A stretch of DNA of 64,000 bases from Armigeres subalbatus (GCF_024139115.2 NC_085141.1:41599065-41663064), one strand, 5' to 3'. Counted from the stretch's first letter, positions 32,303 through 42,821 are shown. The notes: a model not told the origin generated them from the sequence alone. Made by a program: numbers and translations.

Positions 32303-34318
32303 ACCTTGGAATTCCACCGGAAGTTCCTCCAGGATTTCCACCGGAAGTTCCTCCAGGAATTCCACCGGAAGTTCCTCCAGGATTTCCACCGGAAGTTCCT
32401 CCAAGAACTCCGCCGGAAGTTCTCTAGGAATTACTTCGGAAGTTCCTCCAGGAACTACTTCGGATGTCCCTCCAGGAATTCCTCCGGAAGTTCCTCCAAG
32501 AATTCCTTCGGAAGTTCCTCCAGGAAGCCCTTCGGAAGTTCCTCTAGAAATTCCTCCTTTCTGCAGAAGTTCCTCCGGAAGTTCCTCCAGGAATTCCTCC
32601 GGAAGTTCCTCCGGGAATTCCTCCGGAAGTTCCTCCGGAAGTTCCTCCGGAAGTTCCTCTGGAAGTTCCTCCGGGAATTCCTCCGGGAATTCCTCCGGAA
32701 GTTCCTCTGGGAATTCCTCCGGAAGTTCCTCCGGGAATTCCTCCGGAAGTTCCTCCGGGAATTCCTCCGGAAGTTCCTCCGGGAATTCCTCCGGAAGTTC
32801 CTCCGGGAATTCCTCCGGAAGTTCCTCCGGGAATTCCTCCGAAGTTCCTCCGAATTCCTCCGGAAGTTTCTTCGAATGATCCTCCGGAAGCTTCTCCGGG
32901 AACTCCTCCGGAAGTCGCTCCGGGAATTCCTCCGGAAGTTCCTCCGGGAATTCCTCCGGAAGTTCCTCCGGGAATTCCTCCGGAAGTTCCTCCGGGAATT
33001 CCTCCGGAAGTTCCTCCGAATTCCTCCGGAAGTTCCTCCGGGAATTCCTCCGGAAGTTCCTCCGAATTCCTCCGGAAGTTCCTCCGGGAATTCCTCCGAA
33101 GTTCCTCCGGGAATTCCTCCGGAAGTTCCTCCGGGAATTCCTCCGGAAGTTCCTCCGAATTCCTCCGAAGTTCCTCCGGGAATTCCTCCGAAGTTCCTCC
33201 GGGAATTCCTCCGGAAGTTCCTCCGGGAATTCCTCCGAAGTTCCTCCGGGAATTCCTCCGGAAGTTCCTCCGGGAATTCCTCCGGAAGTTCCTCCGGGAA
33301 TTCCTCCGGAAGTTCCTCCGAATTCCTCCGAAGTTCCTCCGAATTCCTCCGGAAGTTCCTCCGGGAATTCCTCCGGAAGTTCCTCCGGGAATTCCTCCGA
33401 GTTCCTCCAGAATTCCTCCGGAAGTTCCTCCGGGAATTCCTCCGAAGTTCCTCCGGAATTCCTCCGGAAGTTCCTCCGAATTCCTCCGGAAGTTCCTCCG
33501 GGAATTCCTCCGGAAGTTCCTGAATTCCTCCGGAAGTTCCTCCGGGAATTCCTCCGGAAGTTCCTCCAGAATTCCTCCGGAAGTTCCTCCGGAATTCCTC
33601 CGGAAGTTCCTCCGAAGGAATTCCTGAAGGAAGTTCCGGAGGAATTCCTGGAGGAACTTCCGGAGGAATTCCTGAGGAACTTCCGGAGGAATTCCTGAGG
33701 AACTTCCGGAGGAATTCCTGGAGGAACTTCCGGAGGAATTTCTGTAGGAACGTCCGGAGAAATTCCTGGAGGAACTTCCGGAGGAATTCCTGGAGGAACT
33801 TCCGGAGGAATTCCTGGAGGAACTTCCGGAGGAATTCCTGGAGGAACTTCCGGAGGAATTCCTGGAGGAACTTCCGGAGGAATTCCTGGAGGAACTTCCG
33901 GAGGAATTCCTGGAGGAACTTCCGGAGGAATTCCCGGAGAAACTTCCGGAGGAATTCCCGGAGAAACTTCCGGAGGAATTCCCGGAGAAACTTCCGGAGG
34001 AATTCCTGGAGGAACTTCTGGAGGGCGGAATTCCTGGAGGAACTTCCGGAGGAATTCCTGGAGGAACTTCCGGAGGAATTCCTGGGGGAACTTCCGGAGG
34101 AATTCCTGGAGGAACTTCTGGAGGAATTCCTGAAGGAACTTCTGGAGGAATTTCTTTACGAACTTCTGGAGGAATTTCTTTACGAACTTCTGGAGGAATT
34201 CCTGGAGGGTCTTCTGGAGAAATTGCTGGAGGAACTTTCGGAGGAACTCCTGGAGGAACTTACCTGAAGAATTCCTGGAGGAACTTACCTGAAGAATTCC
34301 TGGAGGAACTTCTTGTCC
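32303..34318. repeat. 24 bp minisatellite, head-to-head inverted at about 33612
   Basis: The unit alternates GGAATTCC and GGAAGTTCC separated by TCCTCC, about 24 bp. From 32303 to about 33612 the + strand reads TCCGGAAGTTCCTCCGGGAA. At about 33613 polarity flips, and to 34318 it reads GGAGGAATTCCTGGAGGAAC. The array is therefore a large inverted repeat. The two outer edges (TTCCTCCAGGAATTC-type units) match each other better than the core. A 686-codon minus-strand open frame spans it and encodes only [16 protein letters not shown] repeats; it is treated as a by-product. Confidence 0.92.
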
Positions 34319-34449
34319 AATTACCATCAGTTATCTATCTCATCCCATTCGCTGACAATCAACGATCCAACAAACAATAAAAGCTGAATATGCTAGTTTT
34401 TTGGCTGAAGAATGCTATTTTTGGTAGAATAAGCGCTCTATCAGCTTCC

Positions 34450-34735
34450 AATGTTTGTTGAGGAGGGCACGGCAGACAACGATGGGCTGTGCACGTCGTT
34501 CGTATGTCGGAAGAGTGCCAAGCGAAAATAATATTCAGGAGAGAACCATGGAGGGGCCGTACGCTTCGCGGAAGGCCGCGTAGACGATGGCTTTTTGCAG
34601 TAGCAAAGGACCTGAGGGCGCTAAGCGTTCAGGGTAACTGAAAGCGATTGGCCCAGGATCAAGTTCAGTAGAGGAGGATACTCCATTCGGCGTAGGTTCA
34701 TCGAGGAGCTGTAGCCCATAAAGTATCAAGTAGGA
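34450..34735 (+). pseudogene. 3' end of a non-LTR retrotransposon RT ORF
   Basis: The + strand in shifting frames reads SAKRKYYSGENHGG, then KDLRALSVQ, then LAQDQVQ and RRILHSA followed by VHRGAVAH. This matches the arginine-rich tail that follows the GHVARM block in insect APE-type RT ORFs. Two in-frame stops and two frameshifts are visible. No upstream RT remains; the element abuts the GGAATTCC array. Confidence 0.65.
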
Positions 34736-35775
34736 TAATATACTGAAACTCAGCTAAGTTTTGTCGTAGACTAAGGTGGGGCACTATTACGCATTAAATT
34801 TTCTAACGAATACAAAGCCTTCATTAAATAAGCTTTCAATTATGAATTCCCAAGGCACATACTCTGCCTTTGAAGAAAAACTTCAATAATTTTCAAAAGG
34901 TTTTTCGATGAGTTTATGGATTTCATTTGGTATAACATTTATTGTTTATTTTCACCCCTTGATTATGTAATGTACTCATTAAACACTAGGACATTATTTT
35001 TAAGTGGCTTCATGCCAAGCCACTTTTATCCTTACATCCCCGTGGGTCCGGTCGATCGGCTTACCTGGGAGCTTTGTTCGATTTCTGACTAAACATCGTC
35101 CAAGTTTCTTCGAGGGATTATTAGCAAAACTATCGACGTTGCAGTGCTGCAAGAAGTATGTTGAAAGGGACCAATGGTGCAAACATTTTCCAAGGCTGTG
35201 ACAAATCACACGGGCAACGATATATAAAGATACAGGTACACTGCGGAAGCACTGATAACGATAACCTATTATACACGCTGCTCAAACACGATTCTGATAG
35301 CTGTTCGAACTATGTACGCCATCAAACTCTTCCTGGGGTTTATAGGAAATCTCAGATTTGGCCAGGAAGTGTATAGAATAACCATTGCGCCTTGACGAAC
35401 AAGAACGGGCCAATTTATTCCACCGACTCCAAGAACATGGCCATTGGGAGCACCTACTTTCAACATGGCATTTCGTATCGGTATACCACAGCCGAAAAAA
35501 TATTGCACCTAAAATAAATCGCAAAAAAATTAAAGCAATGTTGATAGAGCTTCACAAAACGTCACTTTACGTGGGGAATAATGCACCAGTGCATTATTCC
35601 GCTAGTGAAGACGTCAGTTTGTGTTTTCTTCACAGAAATACGCCTGCTATTGCCTAATTATTCGTTTTCCTTGAGAGCTCCGTACTGTTCAAGGAATTTC
35701 AGTAGCGGAATCATTCCTTGACCACTACTTGTCCTATCTATTTGTACAGTACTTTAGAAGTCCATACCACCCTTA
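34736..35775. other. no gene; element terminus and two hairpins
   Basis: TA|AGGTGGGGCACTATTACGC at 34772 resembles the inner block at 37049 and may be a solo DNA-element end. AAGTGGCTT/AAGCCACTT (35002-35025) and GGAATAATGCAC/GTGCATTATTCC (35575-35600) are perfect hairpins. Open frames here carry no family signature. Confidence 0.4.
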
Positions 35776-37271
35776 AGACGGTATAATGCGCCCCACCTGG
35801 CCAAAACCCCCCCTTAGGTTTATAGAAAACTATATCTAACTAAGGGTCAAAATCAGTTGGTACCTATAAATATTCGTGAAACCATCATACTATGTGAATG
35901 TGGAAGTATTTTTGTATTACATAATGAAAATAATAGCAAAATCAGGGATTGAATCCTAAAGAGAAAGAGCAAGTCTCTCACTTATCATCTCTGTATACAT
36001 ATACGATATGTAGCATATCGCGAGAAACTTTTTTCGCAAGCTGTCATGATAGAGAACTGATTTGGGATATTATACCCTATGATAAATTTCTTTTAGAAAG
36101 CTCCAAATGTAGGGAGCACTGGATCTGATGATGCATTTCAACTTGTTCTACACAGCTGTGCAGTAACCAACACGAAAGGAGCAAAAACAAAGCAAGAATC
36201 ACCATTTTTCTGTGGGGGCTGCCTATCCGATTCTGTTTTTTCGCACTTGTATACAAGTTTGATAAATTTGTTATCATGGCTTGTTATGATTCAGAACAGT
36301 TTTTGCCTCTCTTTTATCGTTGTTCGTTATCTATTGAGAGCGATTTCTGCAAACCCTGAGCAAAATACAAAAAACTTATAGTTTTGATGTAACTTTCAAT
36401 GTTTGTTTGCTCAACATTCTGGAGCGACACTAGCGTACTGTCCGTAAAACTTGCACTGGAACACTCAGTTGGGCAACAGAATAACTTTTCCCAGTGGTTA
36501 ATTTGATATAAAATTGCTTCCATCTTCAAAAATGTTTCGTTTTTCAAAAATCTAGATTGCTTTAAGAATAGGTCGTATGTGCAAAAGAGAGTCTCTCTTT
36601 GGATCTATTCTCTTTCGATTATTACGAAACTATACAAAAGTTTACTTCGAATTTCTTGGCAGATATCCAAAGACGATAGCTTTGTCTGTCATGCTGAAGT
36701 GGAAATGTAGCAAAACATGCAAAACTAGCCAAAATATTAGCGAAAGAGAGCGCGATCAAAGAGAATCTCTTTTTTGCACATACGACCTATTCTCAAAGCA
36801 ATCTAGAAATGTGTTTCACTGGTCAAAACGCCCCAGTGTAGGCAGGACGATATGCCCTTACCAACTGGACACAAGCGCGACGAGCTTGCAGTAGTTGCTT
36901 CCAAATTATATGGAAACTATTGAAATGTAATTCAAACCTGCTTAAATGGACTTATGTTGGTTTTTTAATGTGAAGCACATAAGGATTTGTAACCTTTTTA
37001 TTATGGGATTGATAAAATACTAATGAAGGGCTATGAAACGTCTTTGGTTAAGGTGGGGCGTATTACCCAGGCACTTTTTAAAATACTTTTTTCCACTACT
37101 TTCCAAAAAAAAGCTTTATTGCGTGTTATCTGCAATATTTTTATATGACTACTCATGGGCAAAGTGTTTGCGACTTCCTGGACTACCAAATACCACAAAG
37201 TTTGCATAAATTGCGTTGAAAAATAAACAGTTATCAAGGAGATGCCGTAGGGGGGGCATATCATACCGTCT
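35776..37271. mobile_element. 1.5 kb TA-flanked element, AGACGGTATAATGC ends
   Basis: The left end TA|AGACGGTATAATGCGCCCC and the reverse complement of the right end, TA|AGACGGTATGATATGCCCC, form TIRs of about 20 bp with TA duplications (35774-35775 and 37272-37273). No transposase is seen. It contains the foldback at 36551-36807 and a second GTGGGGCGTATTACCC block at 37052. It might instead be two overlapping insertions. Confidence 0.6.
36551..36807. mobile_element. 257 bp foldback element with ~55 bp arms
   Basis: The left arm TCTAGATTGCTTTAAGAATA and the reverse complement of the right arm, TCTAGATTGCTTTGAGAATA, continue together through GGTCGTATGTGCAAAA and AGAGA. It is nested in 35776-37271. 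Confidence 0.85.
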
Positions 37272-37429
37272 TACCCTACTTAAGCCCCGCATAACCAGTC
37301 TTGCCAGATATGTATATCTGAATTTTGTTCTGCAATCATATAAGAAATTTCTACTTCAAATTTACGGCGAAAATTCGTCACGTAGCCTGCACACTTCGGC
37401 CCTAATGGTTATTTGGAAGAATGGATCAA

Positions 37430-37520
37430 TTGGCCGAAAATGTGATATGGTCGACCGGCTGAAAACGTTATTTGGCTGAGTCTGGTCAAAATTTCAATTG
37501 GTCGTTTAGCAGACGTTTGA
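37430..37520. repeat. TTCGGCCAAATGAC-type repeat fragment
   Basis: GGCCGAAAATGTGATATGG, GGCTGAAAACGTTATTTGGC and similar phrases. It lies left of the GAGAAGTGAGA array at 38290, echoing the arrangement at 22-24.8 kb. Confidence 0.6.
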
Positions 37521-37576
37521 CGGAAAATTTCAGCACATTCAAAGTTAATTGCCTATATGCCGGGTATTAAGCCACC

Positions 37577-37992
37577 TAGGAATGGGCGATACCGATACGA
37601 TATATCGGGAATCGATATTTTCGCTCCGATTAATCGATATTTTGTATCGATTTTCTTATGTTCGATATTTGACCGTATCGATTTTTTGTAGCTGATATCG
37701 GATTTCGATTGTTTTTTTAATTCCGAAACATTATCCGTAAGAAAACAAAAGTAAAAATATAGCACATTAGACACAAACTGTAAAAAACCGCGAAACTGTA
37801 ATGACCTGAAATGGAAAATCAAAAGTTTCCTCAATTTTTTAATTTTTTTTTGCTCGTGCTTTTAATTTTCCGGACGTATCGATATATCGGAATATCGATG
37901 TTTCAACGCCGATATTTTTTGGCATCGATATTTCGACGATAAAAACATCGATACGGCAGTATCGATATTTTCCTGAAAAACGCCCATTCCTA
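37577..37992. mobile_element. hAT-like MITE, TAGGAATGGGCG ends, CGATAT-rich
   Basis: TAGGAATGGGCG is present at both ends in inverted orientation. GCCACC lies directly outside each end (37571-37576 and 37993-37998), which supports a target duplication of at least 6 bp. The interior is dominated by ATCGATATTTTC-type phrases in both orientations. Confidence 0.8.
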
Positions 37993-38017
37993 GCCACCCG
38001 GTGTGGAAATTAATTAC

Positions 38018-38245
38018 TATGTCTGAAACTTGATTATGCATATGTACAACATGTGATAGATTTAGTTCGGAAAAGTTATTGGAGGGTAACCGCCCCTTCG
38101 GTGGGGTTTGATCCCACGACCCCAGTCTTGTGAGTAGATGGGGTCGTGGGATCAAACCCCACCGAAGGGGCGGTTACCCTCCAATACCTTTTCCGAACTA
38201 AATCTATCACATGTTGTACATATGCATAATCAAGTTTCAGACATA
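38018..38245. repeat. near-perfect 228 bp palindrome
   Basis: The two arms are 107 bp each (38018-38124 and 38139-38245) around a 14 bp spacer. I count one mismatch between them (TTATTGG against TACCTT side, at about 38077). The arms include CCGCCCCTTCGGTGGGG and GGTTTGATCCC, the latter one base from a pol III B-box. There are no inverted flanks beyond the arms and no clear target duplication. Confidence 0.92.
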
Positions 38246-38289
38246 GGAAAATTTCATTTTGCAAAGCGTTGATTCCATTCACCTTTTAA

Positions 38290-38682
38290 CCATTTTATTA
38301 CTTCTCACTTCTTATTTCATAATCCCCCCCCCCCATCCAGTGAGGAGTGAAAATTGAGAAGCGAAATGAGAATTGAAACGTTTCACATCTCGATTCTTAC
38401 TTCCTGCAATGAAAAAATAGAATGAGAAGTTACAAGTGATTAGAGAGTAGTGCGATTTTTCACTCCTTATTTCTTATTTCTCATTTTTAATTCTTACTCC
38501 TCACTTCCCACAGTTAGAAGTGAAAAATGTCTCACTTTTCATATCTCATTCCCCACTTTTGCTTTCACACTTCTACCATTTCACAGTGAGAAGCAAGATA
38601 AAAGATACGGGAAGTGAGAAGGGTGAAGTAAGAAGTGAGGCATTTTGTATGAGAAGTAAGAAGTAAGACATCTCACTGTAGA
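38290..38682. repeat. GAGAAGTGAGA/TCTCACTTCTC array, left part
   Basis: Same family as 23490-24305, with alternating orientation (AGAAGTGAGAAGG, TCTCACTTTTCATATCTC). It is interrupted by 38691-39114. Confidence 0.78.
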
Positions 38683-38690
38683 AGTAAAAA

Positions 38691-39114
38691 CAAGGATGTT
38701 ATCGATCATTTAGTAATCTGCATTCGATCATTTAGTAGTTTTTCAATAACTCATTCCAGAGGCTAAATTTCAAAATGTGTTATATGGTGGACTTCTAGTG
38801 CAAAGGTTTACCTACTACTCTGCCTAACAGTTCGTTGTTTGAATTTCACTAATAACGGAGCTATAGCGCTAGTAGCAGTAACTTAGACTAAATGATTGCA
38901 TATTTTGTTATCATTTAGTATAAGTATAGCAACTAGCACCGTAACTCCTTTAGCAGTGGAATTCAAACATCGACCTGTTGAGGAGAGTTGTAGAAAAACC
39001 TTCGCACTAAAAGTCCACCATACAACACATTTTGAAATTTAGCCTCTGGAATGAGTTATTGACAAACTACGAAATGATCGAACGCAGATTACTAAATGAT
39101 CGATAACATCCTTG
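38691..39114. mobile_element. 424 bp foldback with exact 8 bp target duplication
   Basis: Arms of about 200 bp start CAAGGATGTTATCGATCATT on both strands and continue through AATCTGC, AATAACTCATTCCAGAGGCT and ATGGTGGACTT. AGTAAAAA flanks both ends (38683-38690 and 39115-39122). It sits inside the GAGAAGTGAGA array. The 8 bp duplication suggests hAT-type mobilisation; there is no coding sequence. Confidence 0.88.
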
Positions 39115-39122
39115 AGTAAAAA

Positions 39123-39315
39123 ATGAGAATTATGTTGTGTTCATTGTGAGAAATGAGAAGTGACACATGGGATGGCTTCTTTCTCACTTCTTTTCATTTT
39201 TGTTACTATGAGAGATCAGTAATGGGAGATGAGAAGTAAGAAATGAAATGTTAGAAGTGATAAGAGAGGATGAAAAGTGAAAAAGTGAAAAGTAATAAAC
39301 GAGAGGTGATTTGGC
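39123..39315. repeat. GAGAAGTGAGA array, right part
   Basis: Continuation of the array at 38290 after the foldback insertion. Confidence 0.75.
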
Positions 39316-39510
39316 CAAAAGTAAAATATATCATGATATGATATTTACTGAAATTTGATAATTTTTAAGTATCATCATCATGGAACGGAAACAAAGCGAA
39401 ATGCTTCAAAATAACAATAAAAAGTACACAACACTTCAATCTAAGGTTGCTTGCAGCTCTAATTCCAGTCTCAAGGGTTGCATCTCCAGCATATTCCAAT
39501 TCACCCCAAA

Positions 39511-39797
39511 CGCTTAAAATCAATAACACAGAGATATGTTTGCTTCACACAAAACGGACCTAATGCAGAACAACACCTAGATGAGCGATAGTTACACAGC
39601 CACAAAAATAGCTCGTGTGGTTTTATTGAAGCTTGGATTTCAATATTTTCAACAGTATTTGGTTCCTCAATAAACAAGAAATCACGATCGTACGAGGCAT
39701 TTTTGTGCCTGTGTAACTGTTGCTCACCTAGGTGATATTCTGCATTAGGTCCGTTTTGTATGAAGCAAACACATCTCTGTGTTATTGATTTCAAGCG
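39511..39797. mobile_element. 287 bp foldback with ~100 bp arms
   Basis: The left arm CGCTTAAAATCAATAACACA and the reverse complement of the right arm, CGCTTGAAATCAATAACACA, continue through GTTTGCTTCA and AAACGGACCTAATGCAGAA to GTTACACAG. Open frames on both strands are mirror images of each other and not genes. Confidence 0.88.
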
Positions 39798-40129
39798 TGC
39801 TGTGCAATATTTCTCTCAATATCTGAACATTTTAAACCCTGTCCACGTTAAATCATGGACATCCATCTTCAAATGTAGTTTTCAAAATACCTTAAAAACT
39901 ACTGAAAAGTTTAATTTATATGACAGCCGAAATCCTTTTACTTGATGTGATGCTTCCTACGTATGTTTTGCAGCCAACATTGCGCGACTGGTCCCCACTG
40001 ACATTTCTGGAGCCCAATGGGAACCAAATCAGATGTTGGTAAACAACACAAATACTACCATAAGTTTTACTTTGAGATGTTGGCTGCAAAAACATGGCGT
40101 CGTGCCAGGTGGCTGATTTTAACAGTCGT
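39798..40129. other. no feature recognised
   Basis: Nothing supported in this spacer. Confidence 0.4.
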
Positions 40130-40301
40130 TAAGGCCACCTTACACCTCGGGAATTTGGTCCGCGGATTTTTTCCCCATGCATTTTTGCATATGCGATGTT
40201 TTCGGGATTTGGGCACGGAAAATCAAAATCCCGGCCCCATTTAAAATACACGGGGATCAAAATCCGGTGGAAAATTTTCCCGAGGTGTAAGGCAGCCTTT
40301 A
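40130..40301. mobile_element. 172 bp MITE, TAAGGC(C/T)(A/G)CCTTACACC ends
   Basis: The left end TAAGGCCACCTTACACCTCG and the reverse complement of the right end, TAAAGGCTGCCTTACACCTC, are inverted. Both are followed by a GGGAA block, and the interior carries CCCCATGCATTTTTGCATAT. Target duplication unclear. Confidence 0.72.
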
Positions 40302-40889
40302 GACGTCAATCAAACTCTCTCTCTCGGAACGGTACAAAAAGCAACGTCAGCAAAAACATTAACTTGATACCAGATGGTATTCATCTCATCATCATATTTG
40401 TATTACCACTTAAATTCAGTTTCACACTTAATTAGAATAATATTTGTTTAAACTTTTTCAAAGTGAGAGAATTAGAAACAATATAATAGAGTCAACGTTT
40501 TGAATGTTTCTTTTGTTATAGATAAAGGATTATTTATATATTGGAAAAGCAACTGGTATTTTTTGGCAGCACGGTGTTACTCGAAATTATTGTACCCATG
40601 TGGCTTTTGTTGTGCTTTGAGTACACAATTTTATATCTATTTTGATATTTTTTATCAGTTCTAGTGATAAGAACAAATAAGAAGGATTGAGTTGCGAGAA
40701 TTTAGATTCATTGTGTGGTGATTAACAGCTTCAAGCGTTGTTTATTTGATGATTTTGTTTTGTAAAAGTGAAAATATTTAGTTCGGAACAGTGGTGTTGA
40801 GTCGAAGGGCAAAAGTTTGGTATTCCATTTTACATTTTCCATTATTGGACAAATCAGGGTAAGAATACATGATTGATTTTTATTCGGTA
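40302..40889. other. AT-rich stretch, nothing recognised
   Basis: No supported gene or repeat. Confidence 0.45.
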
Positions 40890-41154
40890 CTAGTCGACCC
40901 GGCAGACGTTGTCCTACATAGTAGGCGAAAATGCGCGTTGTGAACTGCCCATGCGAATTTTCCATACGAATCTTTATTTTAGTTATTCATAATTTACTCG
41001 ACCTTATTCGTGATTTTCGCATGAGGAAATACCATATAAACCCGTCGGAAACGATAGCCAGCATACCTGCTGAAGGAATGAAGAAAATATATCGAGCCGT
41101 TTTCGAGTTATGCGGATACGAACACAGACCATTTCATTTTTATTATATAGAAGA
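40890..41154 (-). mobile_element. Helitron-like short element, minus orientation
   Basis: Read on the minus strand it begins A|TCTTCTATATAATAAAAATG and ends CTGCCGGGTCGACTAG|T. These are 5' TC, 3' CTAG and an A/T insertion site. The last 24 bases match the right end of 3021-4252 at about 17 positions. GCATAACTCGAAAACGGCTC follows the start, a phrase found in many small insect Helitron-type elements as I recall them. It is non-autonomous. Confidence 0.55.
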
Positions 41155-41210
41155 TAGATTGTGCGAAATGATTGGAGGACTTTTTTGATTTTTTTCAATC
41201 AGAATCCTAT

Positions 41211-41450
41211 GGAACGGGCTTGGTAGTCATATGGCTACTGTTTCTGCCTCATACGCAGGAGGTCATGGGTTCAATCCCAGGTCCGTTCCATTCTCCTACT
41301 TTGTATCTTTCTCAATATTTCTCATGTTCTAGCAATCGCTAGAACTGGAAATGGACTTCCATACCGTTTCCATTTCAATGCTATACTCAACTTGACTATT
41401 CTAGTAGTAGCTGCTAGAATTGGAAATGAACAAAAAAACTCGTTTCCTAC
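41211..41450 (+). mobile_element. tRNA-derived SINE, Feilai-like
   Basis: The head (41211-41289) folds like a tRNA. The acceptor is GGAACGG/CCGTTCC and the D-stem is GTAG/CTAC. The anticodon loop CTCATAC (CAU, Met-like) sits on TCTGC/GCAGG. The B-box GGTTCAATCC is perfect. The T-arm does not pair cleanly, so this is a tRNA relic and not a tRNA gene. A body with TAGCAATCGCTAGAACTGG and a second GCTGCTAGAATTGG follows, ending in an A-rich tail near 41440. It would be transcribed by pol III and mobilised by a LINE. The name Feilai is inference. Confidence 0.68.
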
Positions 41451-41468
41451 ATCCAATAAGAAATTCTA

Positions 41469-41722
41469 CACGAAAAAAAATTAATGTTATATATTATTGA
41501 GATTTCTAATACTTTTTTGCCAAAGCAGGCGCTTAATGATATGTATAAGAAAAAACTTATACATCGCATTAGTCACATACATTCCAAAACTTATACTTTT
41601 CATTAACTTATGAATGTTATTAGCTTTTTGATATGGAGTCATTTATTAGGTGGCTTAATGAATAGTATAAGTTTTTTCGAATGTTTTTTTTGCCATAACA
41701 TATAAGGTTATTTTTTTACGTG
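41469..41722. mobile_element. TA-flanked MITE, CACG-A-rich ends
   Basis: TA|CACGAAAAAAAATTAATG on the left and, on the reverse complement of the right, TA|CACGTAAAAAAATAACC. TIRs of about 25 bp then share TTATAT. TA copies at 41467-41468 and 41723-41724. The interior repeats ACTTATAC(TT/AT). It resembles the ends of 8352-8555. Confidence 0.75.
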
Positions 41723-41724
41723 TA

Positions 41725-42064
41725 TCAGTAACTTTCTCCTATCTGTCACATTGGCAGCTCGTTAACCAAGACGAACCTCTGCCTCTCGAACCTAACCCAA
41801 AAATTCCAACAAATTCCGTATGAACTCGTGGCAAGTGCAGAGTTATATTCGGCTTGCAGTGGGCGAGTTATTGCATCATCATTTCCTTCCCTTTCCCTAC
41901 ATTGACTTGCATTCTGACGTGGCAGGCTCCAGTGTGACCTAACAAATAAGATCACCAGTACCTACTTGTACATTGAAGATGATTGCTAGTCCCAAGCAAA
42001 CATCTGTTGGTTCTCTGTGCAAGAACAGCTGATCTGGTCATAATGGAGTAGCAACTACGGGCAG
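41725..42064. other. no feature recognised
   Basis: Apparently unique sequence without coding signature. Confidence 0.4.
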
Positions 42065-42128
42065 TCAATCAAGCTCAAGCTCAAGCTCTATCACAATCCT
42101 ATGGATTCCAAATAATTTAAATCATTAG
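42065..42128. repeat. (CAAGCT)n tail beside a 34 bp repeated segment
   Basis: TCAAGCTCAAGCTCAAGCTC is followed by a 34 bp block (42095-42128, AATCCTATGGATTCCAAATA and on). The block recurs at 48525-48558, where it follows TAAGCTAAGCTAAGC instead. Confidence 0.7.
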
Positions 42129-42821
42129 GAGGTCGCAACAAGCATTGCGCGTGGATTGGAAGTTCATGCCTAAATGTAGTGTAGAGATGTTCTTGTCGTG
42201 ATGTTATTATGGCAGTGCTATGGAAAAGTTGGACTGCTTAAGACACTTGGTAAGAGGTTCCAATTTTCAAAAACTTCTATTCTGGTGGTTTTATTTAGCT
42301 TTTTGGTAAATCTGGCTTAAATAGAACAATGTTGTATTTAAAGAATTATAAATGATTAGCGGTTGGATATGCTATACATATAACAGTATCCCCCCGCTTA
42401 TCGCCCCAATTTTTATATTTGCTATCCTTGATATTACGGAGAAAAAGAAAAATTTGGATAGCTCCGCGGAAATAACGCGCAGGGGGCAATCCCCGCATAG
42501 AACAAATCATGCATAGTGTGCGTTGAATTGAGTTCATATTATTAAAACAAATCAACTGTCATGCAAACCAATCATTTGAATGGTGTGCCCATAGATATGG
42601 AAAGATCAACAATCAGTTTTCTGCCTAGGTGTAAACTAATCCGAAATGGAAAGGATTGATCGCTTGAGGCACCAATGTATTACGAAAGCCTTCACATTAA
42701 TATCAGTTTTACCGCAGTTTAGTTCGTTATTGATGTTTTCTCCGCAGAAATTCAATTTTCAGTGGATCAGTTACTTAGGGAAGCTAATCAATAGAATATT
42801 TTACATAATCTCGACTTCATA
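42129..42821. other. no feature recognised
   Basis: Nothing supported. Confidence 0.4.

Noticed and set aside
32267..34327. 686-codon minus-strand open frame ([16 protein letters not shown] repeats)
   Set aside because: By-product of a 24 bp repeat; the encoded motif changes where the array flips or slips, and the opposite strand is equally open.
35004..35657. Plus-strand frames of 65-90 codons between two DNA elements
   Set aside because: No family motif and different frames overlap; likely chance or deeply decayed.
34774..35788. A 1 kb element with AGGTGGGGC ends
   Set aside because: The end similarity is short, there is no matching target duplication, and the right end is better explained as the left end of 35776-37271.
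41211..41289. Functional tRNA-Met gene
   Set aside because: The T-arm does not pair properly, no pol III terminator follows directly, and a SINE body continues downstream.
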